Shown here piece after piece: positions 9,075 through 16,381 of a DNA stretch of 28,900 nucleotides. The DNA comes from Rikenellaceae bacterium. GTDB taxonomy: Bacteria; Bacteroidota; Bacteroidia; Bacteroidales; UBA932. Under the pieces are notes generated by a model, which saw nothing but the letters and a program-made list of their open reading frames with translations, did not search any database and was not told where the DNA came from. Numbering within the stretch: the first letter of the stretch is position 1; each line of letters begins with the position of its first letter. A program made the translations under genes and the position numbers. The stretch is from contig CAAFYX010000070.1 of NCBI GenBank assembly GCA_900767375.1, forward strand, positions 1 to 28,900, read 5' to 3'.

Positions 9075-9590
9075 TCACTTCCTCGATATCCGGTTGCAGT
9101 GCGAACAGCCCGGAATGTAGAACAAAGTCTCATCCGTGCATTCCAGGACGAACTCATCCTTGACGGGGTCGTGCGAGATGGAGATGGGCAGCTCCCAGAG
9201 CTGGAACCACTCCTCTCCCTGCCGGTAGGTCAGTTCGCGCTCGCTCCAGACAGTGCCTTTGGAGGAGGTGAACACCGCAGGAGTCTCTCCGCCCGCGGAA
9301 TTGGTCCTGACCGCGGCAATGGCAAATCCTGCCGTTCCAGCGGCAATGCCCACGAACCTCAGCTCGCCGTAATACTCCTTGTAGTCTCCGTAGAAGTCAA
9401 TGACTGTCCAGTCCTTTCCGTTCTGGGAGCAGAACACCTCTCCCTTGTCCGTAATGCCGCAGCGCGCCGAGGCGGACTCGCAGATGCCTGTCACTTCTCC
9501 TTTGATCTCCTGCGCTTCAAGCATTATCCCCGGCACAGTCAGAAGCCATGCCAGGGATATTGCTGATAATATGCGGCTGTGGAGCGTCAC
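9075..9590 (-). CDS. Small exported protein with Asp-box-like motifs
   Basis: Unrecognised 171-residue protein. It begins with GTG (9590-9588) whose last two bases are the first two of the upstream GH3 stop codon, making a GTGA overlap that implies translational coupling. The N-terminus has a hydrophobic signal segment ending LEAQ. Two short motifs resemble Asp-box/BNR blades of beta-propellers: FCSQNGKDWTVIDF (about 53-66) and VFTSSKGTVWSERELTY (about 105-121). That is far too few blades for a full propeller, so it may be a small sandwich or a remnant of a larger protein. The GTG start is forced by the frame. Its job is probably linked to the GH3 enzyme, but nothing shows what it is. Confidence 0.65.
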   Translation of the reverse strand: MTLHSRILSAISLAWLLTVPGIMLEAQEIKGEVTGICESASARCGITDKGEVFCSQNGKDWTVIDFYGDYKEYYGELRFVGIAAGTAGFAIAAVRTNSAGGETPAVFTSSKGTVWSERELTYRQGEEWFQLWELPISISHDPVKDEFVLECTDETLFYIPGCSHCNRISRK

Positions 9591-12500
9591 TTGATCCTGA
9601 AATAGTCGAAGGAAACTTTCAGAGGTGCGGGAGCCGGGGCGGAGCCGGCTCCGTCGAGCATCCTTGCCATCATGCCGAATCCGGCGCCCATCATTGAAAC
9701 GCCCTCGCAGGCGGTCAGGCCGGCCTTGATGTCCTTGAGGAGCACGGAGGTCTCACCGACCTTCTCATATTTGCTTCCGTCCACTGAGTAGTATGCAGTG
9801 TAGAGGGCTCCCTTCTTGACGAGGCGCAGCCAGACGGTGTTGTTCCTGACATCGATGCCGGAGAGGCTTACACTGATGGTTGCGGCGTTGTTGGCATTGT
9901 CCTCGGCGATGAGCTGGATGCTTCCCGCTGGCTTTGCGCCCGGTTCCATCCTTGGCATTCCGCGTCCGAAGACAGGGGCTGCATAGACGAGCTTCACGAA
10001 GTTGTCGTCATCCTCGTAGGCTACGAGGCCGGCGTTCTGTGATGGTGTGCCCGGGACAGCGGAGGCGGTCAGCTTTGTTTCGGCTGTCCAGTCGCAGTTC
10101 GCGCTCTGGAGGAAGATGTTGGATGCGCTGTTGCTGTCGCGGGCGATGTCGCCGGCCTGGGTGGTCAGCACAAGCCCGCCGTTGCTCTGGCTCCAGGCGG
10201 AGCTGTCCTCGCGGACGATGCTCCACTGCTTTCCGAGAGCCTTGAACTCGTCGGAAACAGCTTTCTGGCCGAAATTGACATAGTATTCGTTGATGTCATA
10301 GGTGACATAGTCGATGACCTTCACAATGGCTGTCCCAGGGATGGAAGCGGCCTGCTCGATCTCTACAGTGACATCAGGGCTGACTGAGGTTGCAGTGACG
10401 ACCGGGCACTTCGATCCGGCCTTTCTGATGATGCTGTACTGGCTGGTTCCTTCCTTGAGGATGTTCCTTCCGTCCACCTTCAGATCCTTAAGGTTCAGGT
10501 CAGGCATGACCTTGACTGCGAAGGAGCCTGTCTTCACCACATCCCGGTAAGTTACCTTTGCGGTGATGGTGGCCACTCCCATGGACTGGGCCTTCACCCT
10601 TCCGGCCTTGCTGACGGATGCCACTTCAGGATTGTTGGATATGTACTCTACGTTGAAGTCGCCGGACTCGAGGAATGAGTCGTCATCGAGGCATGCGGTG
10701 ACTGATGTGTAGGCGAAATCGCCGGCCCTCATCACGGATACTCCGCAGCTGGCCGTGACGAGCTTCAGGTCAGGCGTGTAGCGGCCGTCCATCTTTGCGA
10801 AGACGGTGCCTCTGATGTCCTGTGAGGATGAACCCACTTCGAACGCATAGCGGCCGCTGTCGTAGGTCATCCTGTTCTTCTCGATATCCCAGAACCAGAG
10901 GTCTGCGCAGTCGATGTCCATGCATACGGTCTTTGTCTGTCCCATAGGGATGGTCACCCTCTTGAAGCCTTTGAGACGCTTGATAGGTCTCTCGAGCTCG
11001 GCAGGGGAGTCAGGTGTGGTCATGTAGACCTGGACCACCTCGTCTCCGTCATAGTCTCCGGTGTTGGTCACGTCCACGCTGATGGTGATGTGGTCCTCAG
11101 GAGTGATGGCGCTCTTTGAGATGCGGAAGTTCGAGTACTCGAAAGTGGTGTATGAGAGGCCGTAGCCAAACTCGTAGGATACAGGCTGGTCGAAGTACCA
11201 GAGGGTGCGTCCGTTCTTGCCCTCGGCCTTGCGGAGGGTGTAGTCGGTGATGGCCGGGAGGTCCTTGACGGACTTGTACCAGGTGGCGTTGAGCTTTCCG
11301 CCCGGGGTCACGTCGCCGAAGAGGATCTTCGGGATGGCGGCGCCCTGGGCCTGGCCGTTGTAGCCGGTCCAGAGGATGCCAGGGATATTGTCGAGGTCCT
11401 TGAACTCCTCGACCTCCACGCATCCGAGGGTCTGCATCACGAGGATGGTGTTAGGGTTGGCGGCTGCGATGGCCTGGATGAGCTTCGGCTGGTTGCCCGG
11501 GAGGAGAAGGGTGAGGCGGTCGGCCTCCTCGGTGGCGGTCTTCTCGTCGGTGCCGACGAAGACGATGGCCACGTCGGCCTCGGAGGCTGTCTTTATGATG
11601 GCCGGGTCGATATCCTCGTCCTCGGCTGCCTTGTAGACGAGGTAGAGGGTCCTGAGGTCATTGATACCGAGCTTGAGGACCTTTTCGGTAGCCGGCGTAC
11701 TGGTGCCGTAGACGCCGCCGACCTTCATTCCGGAAGCCTTTGTGGCCTCGATGCGGCAGATGAGGTTTCCGTCAGGGGAGTCCACGTGGGCTTCGACGAT
11801 ACCGCCCTCGGTAGGGATGTTCAGACCTACTGTGAGCTGTTCGACATTGACGAGGTCGACATTGTCATATGCGGTCCAGGCTCCGTCGTCGATGGTGCGG
11901 ACCTGCTCCTCGTCACCCATTCCCGAGCCGACAGTGATGCCGTCGGAGCAGGAGCTGTACTTGGTGGCGTCGTATCTCTTGACAGTTCCGTCAGCCTTGA
12001 CGGTCTCGAAGTAACCGACGTAGAGGAGGTTGCTCTTGCTCTTTGTGCTGGCACCGTCAGCGACGGTGACGTCGATGTCGAGGCCCTTGTCGGCTATGTA
12101 CTGCTTGATGCCCTGGTAAGGGGTGATCTTCGATGAGTCCTCCGGACGGCCGGAGTATGGTCCGAGCTCCACCTTGTCGGCCTGTGGACCGATGAGGGCG
12201 ATGCTCTTAACCTTCGAGAGGTCGATAGGGAGGGCCTTCCGCTCGTTCTTCATGAGGACAGGGGTGCGTGTGGCGATCTCGAGGGCCAGGGCCTGGTTCT
12301 TCTCGGAGTTGACAGTGGCTGGAGGGAGCATCGAATACGGAACCTTAGGGTCCGGGTCGAACTCTCCGGTCCTCATCCTGACGGTGAAGACATTGACAAG
12401 CGCCCTGTCGATGTCGGCCATGGTGATGAGCCCCTTGTTGAGGGCGCTGATGGCGTAGCGCTGATATATGCTTCCGCAGTCGGAGTCCACTCCCGCGGTG

Positions 12501-13408
12501 AGTCCCTGGGCCGTGGCCTCTTCAGCCGTCTTTACGAAATAGTGTCCCGTGTAGATGTCCTCGATGGCTGCGCAGTCACCGGTGACGTATCCCTTGAGGC
12601 CGTAAGTCTTCCTGGCGATGACGTCGAGGTAGAGCTTGCTGGCTGAGGTAGGTACGTGGTTCACTGCGTTGTAGGAGGACATGATGGAAGGGAGGTTGTC
12701 GTTCTCGATGAGCTCCTTGTATGGGTAGAGGTAGAACTCGCGCATGTCGCGGTTGTCCATGTTGGACGAGCCGACGTGGCGGTTGAACTCGCTGTTGTTC
12801 GCGAAGTAGTGCTTTGCGCAAGGGACGGCCTTCAGATATTCGGAGCCGTCATTGCCCATGAGTCCGCGTACGTATCCGCCGGACATCACGGCAGAGAGGA
12901 ACGGGTCCTCGCCGTAGGACTCGCCTGTGCGGCCCCATCGCGGGTCGCGGATAGGCTCGACCACCGGGGACCAGAAGGTCAGGCCGCGGGTCTTCGTCTG
13001 GAAGATGGCGCGTGCTTCGTCCGAGATGGCTGCGGCCTCCCTTTCGAGAAGGTCAGGGTCCCAGGACGAGCCGAGTGCTACACTGTTAGGGAATGAAGTA
13101 GGACCCTGGAGACCCACTGAAGGATTGGCTCCGCCGAGGATTCCGTGAAGCGCTTCGCTCCAGACGTTGTAGTTGCGTACGCCGAGTCTCGGGATGGCGG
13201 CCATGTTGTTGCCCAGAAGGCTTTCCTTCTCCTCGAGGGTGAGGCGGGAGACGAGGTCTACCGCACGCTCCTCGAAGGAGTAGCTGGTGTTGAGGTAGAT
13301 CGGAGTGGTGGACTTTACGTTCCTGTCGGAGACAGGCTTGAAAGCGACCATAGCTCCGAGGGCCAGGACGGCCATTGCCGCCAGGCTGAGCTTGAGTGTC
13401 CGTTTCAT
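9587..13408 (-). CDS. Large multidomain GH3 glycoside hydrolase (beta-xylosidase/beta-glucosidase type)
   Basis: Exported exo-acting glycosidase of 1273 residues, far longer than the usual 750-870. Domains in order: signal peptide (1-about 22); GH3 barrel (about 45-345) with DPRWGR, the substrate-binding CAKHYFANNSE and the nucleophile in VTGDCAAI (Asp278); GH3 alpha/beta domain (about 365-450 and 600-720), with TEEADRLTLLLPGNQ holding the likely acid/base Glu627 or Glu628. Residues about 455-595 are a beta-sandwich resembling CBM6 inserted in the second domain. The Fn3-like domain follows (EFGYGLSYTTFEYS, about 745-860). A Big_2-like domain (about 880-967), another short beta domain (about 970-1047) and a C-terminal concanavalin-like domain like those ending GH43 xylosidases (about 1052-1273) complete it. 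It is the second gene of a minus-strand operon, four bases after the oxidoreductase. Substrate is inferred from context. Confidence 0.9.
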   Translation of the reverse strand: MKRTLKLSLAAMAVLALGAMVAFKPVSDRNVKSTTPIYLNTSYSFEERAVDLVSRLTLEEKESLLGNNMAAIPRLGVRNYNVWSEALHGILGGANPSVGLQGPTSFPNSVALGSSWDPDLLEREAAAISDEARAIFQTKTRGLTFWSPVVEPIRDPRWGRTGESYGEDPFLSAVMSGGYVRGLMGNDGSEYLKAVPCAKHYFANNSEFNRHVGSSNMDNRDMREFYLYPYKELIENDNLPSIMSSYNAVNHVPTSASKLYLDVIARKTYGLKGYVTGDCAAIEDIYTGHYFVKTAEEATAQGLTAGVDSDCGSIYQRYAISALNKGLITMADIDRALVNVFTVRMRTGEFDPDPKVPYSMLPPATVNSEKNQALALEIATRTPVLMKNERKALPIDLSKVKSIALIGPQADKVELGPYSGRPEDSSKITPYQGIKQYIADKGLDIDVTVADGASTKSKSNLLYVGYFETVKADGTVKRYDATKYSSCSDGITVGSGMGDEEQVRTIDDGAWTAYDNVDLVNVEQLTVGLNIPTEGGIVEAHVDSPDGNLICRIEATKASGMKVGGVYGTSTPATEKVLKLGINDLRTLYLVYKAAEDEDIDPAIIKTASEADVAIVFVGTDEKTATEEADRLTLLLPGNQPKLIQAIAAANPNTILVMQTLGCVEVEEFKDLDNIPGILWTGYNGQAQGAAIPKILFGDVTPGGKLNATWYKSVKDLPAITDYTLRKAEGKNGRTLWYFDQPVSYEFGYGLSYTTFEYSNFRISKSAITPEDHITISVDVTNTGDYDGDEVVQVYMTTPDSPAELERPIKRLKGFKRVTIPMGQTKTVCMDIDCADLWFWDIEKNRMTYDSGRYAFEVGSSSQDIRGTVFAKMDGRYTPDLKLVTASCGVSVMRAGDFAYTSVTACLDDDSFLESGDFNVEYISNNPEVASVSKAGRVKAQSMGVATITAKVTYRDVVKTGSFAVKVMPDLNLKDLKVDGRNILKEGTSQYSIIRKAGSKCPVVTATSVSPDVTVEIEQAASIPGTAIVKVIDYVTYDINEYYVNFGQKAVSDEFKALGKQWSIVREDSSAWSQSNGGLVLTTQAGDIARDSNSASNIFLQSANCDWTAETKLTASAVPGTPSQNAGLVAYEDDDNFVKLVYAAPVFGRGMPRMEPGAKPAGSIQLIAEDNANNAATISVSLSGIDVRNNTVWLRLVKKGALYTAYYSVDGSKYEKVGETSVLLKDIKAGLTACEGVSMMGAGFGMMARMLDGAGSAPAPAPLKVSFDYFRIK

Positions 13409-13412
13409 ATTA

Positions 13413-14807
13413 TTATATACTGGATGCTATTTTCGTGATGGAGGTGAGGTAGTCTACGATCTTGAGGTGCTGAGGGCACTTCGAGAGACAGGCGCCGCAC
13501 TGGATGCAGGCATCGGCGCGCGTGCCGTCGGCCAGTTCCTTTGCATAGCGTTTCTTGAACTCCTTGCTCTTCCTCTTGAACTCGGCGTCCTGCGGACCGT
13601 CCGGGTCAGGGAGCATGAGGGCGTCGCTGAGGGAATTGACAAGGGCGAAATTGGCCGGGATGTTCACTCCGTTAGGGCAAGGCATGCAGTATGCGCAGCC
13701 TGTGCAAGGGATGTGAGGGTTCTCATTATAGAGGCGGGCGACCTTCATCAGGTAGTCATTGTCCTCCTCGCCGAAAGGCTTGAAGTCGGTGAAGGTGGCG
13801 ACGTTCTCCACGAGCTGGTCCATATTGGACATTCCGCTCAGGGTCACCATCACTCCCGGGAAGGAGCCTGCGAACGAGAGGGCCGTTCCGGCCGGGCTGA
13901 GCTCAGGGTGCTTTTCAGCGAGCATGGACTTGATGCCGTCGGAGACATTGGCGAGCGCACCGCCGCGGATCGGCTCCATCACCGCCACAGGAATGCCCTT
14001 CTGGACGAGGAGGTTGTACTGTCCTTCGGCGTTCTGGTCGCCTCTCCAGTCGAGGTAGTTCATCTGTATCTGTACGAAATCCCAGGTGTATCCGGAGTTC
14101 AGGAGCTTCTCTAGGTCGCTTACGGAGCCGTGGAAGGAGAAACCGAGATGCTTGATCCTGCCGGCGTTCTTGAGCTCCTGGAGGTATCCGAGGACGCCGT
14201 TTGTGATGAAGCGGGTCTCGAATTCCTTGTAGCTTCCGAGTGCGTGGCAGAGGAAGAAGTCGAAGTAGTCGGTCTGGAGGTTCGTGCACGAACGCTCGAA
14301 CATCGCGCTGGCGTCCTCCAGGGTAGGGGTCTGAGGACCGCGGGCGAAGTTGGACATCTTCGTGGCCAGGAGATATTCCTCGCGCGGATGGCGGCTGAGG
14401 GCGATGCCCATGGCCTTCTCCGACTCTCCGTACGCAGGGGCGGTGTCGAAGTAGTTCACTCCGTGCTTGAGGGAGTAGTCGACCATCTCGTTGATGGCAT
14501 CCTGGTCGAGCGGGGCTCCCCATGGGCCACCTCCCTTCTGCTGCGGCAGACGCATGCAGCCGAGGCCCAGGAGGCCGATGCTCTCACCGAGTCCGGCCCA
14601 CTGCCTGGAGACGATCTTCGAGCCGTCGGGGGCAGGGGTGAAGGTGAATTCGGCCGGCGCGGCCATTTTGGCCCCGGCCGGCTTGCAGGACTGAAGGAGG
14701 TTGCCTCCAATGGCGATTCCCGCCACTCCGAGAGTCATGATCTTGAGCGCTTCACGTCTGGTATAGGTGTGCTGCGCCTGCTCTTTGTCTTTGTTCGTGC
14801 TGTTCAT
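13413..14807 (-). CDS. Tat-exported lipoprotein aldo/keto reductase with two 4Fe-4S motifs
   Basis: Predicted oxidoreductase of 464 residues. The N-terminus has a twin-arginine signal (TRREALK, Arg17-Arg18), a hydrophobic stretch and a lipobox LLQSC (Cys41), so a folded cofactor-bearing lipoprotein is expected in the periplasm. Residues about 75-350 are the aldo/keto reductase barrel with GLGCMRLP, the catalytic-type residues in NYFDTAPAYGESE (Asp121, Tyr126), LLATKM (Lys150) and LCHALG (His188). The C-terminus holds two ferredoxin-like clusters: CTGCAYCMPCP (Cys368, 371, 374, 377) and CIQCGACLSKCP (Cys434, 437, 440, 444). This is a recognised fusion architecture in Bacteroidetes and Clostridia, usually of unknown substrate. 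It is first in the operon with GH3. A role in sugar or aromatic side-group redox is only a guess. Confidence 0.88.
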   Translation of the reverse strand: MNSTNKDKEQAQHTYTRREALKIMTLGVAGIAIGGNLLQSCKPAGAKMAAPAEFTFTPAPDGSKIVSRQWAGLGESIGLLGLGCMRLPQQKGGGPWGAPLDQDAINEMVDYSLKHGVNYFDTAPAYGESEKAMGIALSRHPREEYLLATKMSNFARGPQTPTLEDASAMFERSCTNLQTDYFDFFLCHALGSYKEFETRFITNGVLGYLQELKNAGRIKHLGFSFHGSVSDLEKLLNSGYTWDFVQIQMNYLDWRGDQNAEGQYNLLVQKGIPVAVMEPIRGGALANVSDGIKSMLAEKHPELSPAGTALSFAGSFPGVMVTLSGMSNMDQLVENVATFTDFKPFGEEDNDYLMKVARLYNENPHIPCTGCAYCMPCPNGVNIPANFALVNSLSDALMLPDPDGPQDAEFKRKSKEFKKRYAKELADGTRADACIQCGACLSKCPQHLKIVDYLTSITKIASSI

Positions 14808-14838
14808 ATAGATGGATATTAGTCTTCGCGTGTATGGA

Positions 14839-14869
14839 CAAAAATAGGAAAAAATGGGGATTTCATCAA
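14839..14869 (-). promoter_or_regulatory. Promoter of the oxidoreductase-GH3 operon
   Basis: On the minus strand TATTTTTG (14846-14839) matches the Bacteroidetes -7 consensus exactly, and TTG at 14869-14867 fits the -33 element, starts 23 bases apart. The leader to the ATG at 14807 would be about 25-30 bases. The opposite strand carries GTATCTTGCAAAG at 14879-14891, a near match with one base missing, probably the promoter of the divergent GH43 operon. Both promoters lie within about 50 bases, so one regulator could control both operons. Confidence 0.5.
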
Positions 14870-14925
14870 CATTTTTGCGTATCTTGCAAAGTTAAACCAC
14901 ACCGGAATAACCAAATTTATCAGAT

Positions 14926-16362
14926 ATGACCACGAACAAAACCAAAGCCCTTCTTCTGGGTCTTCTCGCATCCTCGATGATGCTTTCCGCCCAGAATCCA
15001 GTCATCCGTGACGCATTCACCGCTGACCCTTCCGCCCACGTTTTCGACGGGCGCGTGTACCTCTACCCTTCACACGACATTCCGGCTCCTGCCGACTATG
15101 CCCGCAAGGACTGGTTCTGCATGGCCGACTACCACGTCTACTCTTCCGACAACCTTGTGGACTGGGTGGACCACGGCATCATCGTCGACCAGGTCACAGC
15201 TCCTTGGGTGAACTCCCGCGGATATGGCATGTGGGCTCCTGACTGCAACGTCAAGGACGGAAAGTACTACTTCTATTTCCCGGCTCCTCAGATTCCCCAG
15301 CCGGGGAGGATGTTCGCCGGCAACGGCATCGGTGTAGCCATCTCCGACACTCCTTACGGACCGTTCAAGTGCGAGGAGAAGCCTATCCAGGGCGTCGGCG
15401 GCATCGACCCTTGCATCTTCATCGACGATGACCAGACCCCGTACCTCATCTGGTCCGGCCGCGGCCTCCAGCTCGCAAGGCTGAAGGACAATATGACCGA
15501 GATCGACACCACCTTCACCCCTGTCTCCCTCAACGGCATCATCCCTAGAGGAATGACCGAAGGACCTTTCCTCTTCAAGAGAGAGGGCAAGTACTACTGG
15601 ACCTTCCCTTGGGTCGAGGCCGAGCGCGAGACCCTCGCATACTGTATGGCCGACAACATCGCAGGACCGTACACCTTCATGGGCAAGTTCATGGAGCAGT
15701 CCGAGACCATCTGCTGGACTAACCACCACTCATTCATCGAGTTCAACGGCCAGTGGTACCTCTTCTACCATCACAACGACTATTCCCCATACTTTGACAA
15801 GAACCGCTCCGTCTGCATCGACAAGGTATTCTTCAACGAGGACGGCACTATCCAGATGGTCAAGCCGACCCTTCGCGGCGTAGGTATCACCAAGGCCACA
15901 AGCCAGATCCAGATCGACAGATATTCCGACAAGTCCGACCTCTATGTAGCCGTCGACTTCGTCAACCCTGACTTCACCTTCGACGGCTGGAAGGCCATCC
16001 TCTGGAACACCACCCAGGAGAAGGAGCCACGCTTCATCAGCTACAACGACGTGGACTTCGGCTCAGCCACCACCGTCGCCCTCCCTGGAAAGGCCAAGAA
16101 GGGCGCTGCCAATGAAATCACAGTCGCCAAGACCCCTCTCAAGACCGCCACTGTCAAGGTTATGTCCCACGCCGGCGGCACCCTCGAGCTTCGCGCTGAC
16201 GCAGTGGACGGACCTGTCCTCGCCACCATCCCTGTACCGGGAAGCTACACTTGGGCTGAAAGGACCGTCACCCTCACTCAGGACATCGACGGCATCCACG
16301 ACCTCTATCTGCTTATGACCAACGGCAGCCACATCGAGGTGGACTGGGTAACTTTCAAGTAA
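14926..16362 (+). CDS. GH43-family glycoside hydrolase with C-terminal CBM6-like domain
   Basis: Exported arabinofuranosidase/xylosidase-type enzyme of 478 residues. A signal peptide ends near MMLSAQ. The five-bladed GH43 propeller spans about 25-330. The three catalytic carboxylates of the family are visible: the base in FTADPSAHVF (Asp34), the pKa-modulating Asp in GGIDPCIFIDDD (Asp161) and the acid in PRGMTEGPFLFK (Glu212). Residues about 345-478 are a beta-sandwich typical of CBM6 appended to GH43 (VDFGSATTVALPG, ending HDLYLLMTNGSHIEVDWVTF). It is first in a three-gene operon with GH3 and an esterase, gaps 19 and 17 bases. The domain order suits an enzyme removing arabinose or xylose from arabinoxylan. 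The exact subfamily cannot be set by eye. Confidence 0.92.
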   Translation: MTTNKTKALLLGLLASSMMLSAQNPVIRDAFTADPSAHVFDGRVYLYPSHDIPAPADYARKDWFCMADYHVYSSDNLVDWVDHGIIVDQVTAPWVNSRGYGMWAPDCNVKDGKYYFYFPAPQIPQPGRMFAGNGIGVAISDTPYGPFKCEEKPIQGVGGIDPCIFIDDDQTPYLIWSGRGLQLARLKDNMTEIDTTFTPVSLNGIIPRGMTEGPFLFKREGKYYWTFPWVEAERETLAYCMADNIAGPYTFMGKFMEQSETICWTNHHSFIEFNGQWYLFYHHNDYSPYFDKNRSVCIDKVFFNEDGTIQMVKPTLRGVGITKATSQIQIDRYSDKSDLYVAVDFVNPDFTFDGWKAILWNTTQEKEPRFISYNDVDFGSATTVALPGKAKKGAANEITVAKTPLKTATVKVMSHAGGTLELRADAVDGPVLATIPVPGSYTWAERTVTLTQDIDGIHDLYLLMTNGSHIEVDWVTFK

Positions 16363-16381
16363 TCAACTAACCAAATAACAT

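Noticed and set aside
13305..14114. 269-codon ORF antisense to the oxidoreductase and GH3 start
   Set aside because: It overlaps two genes with clear catalytic motifs and lacks recognisable features.
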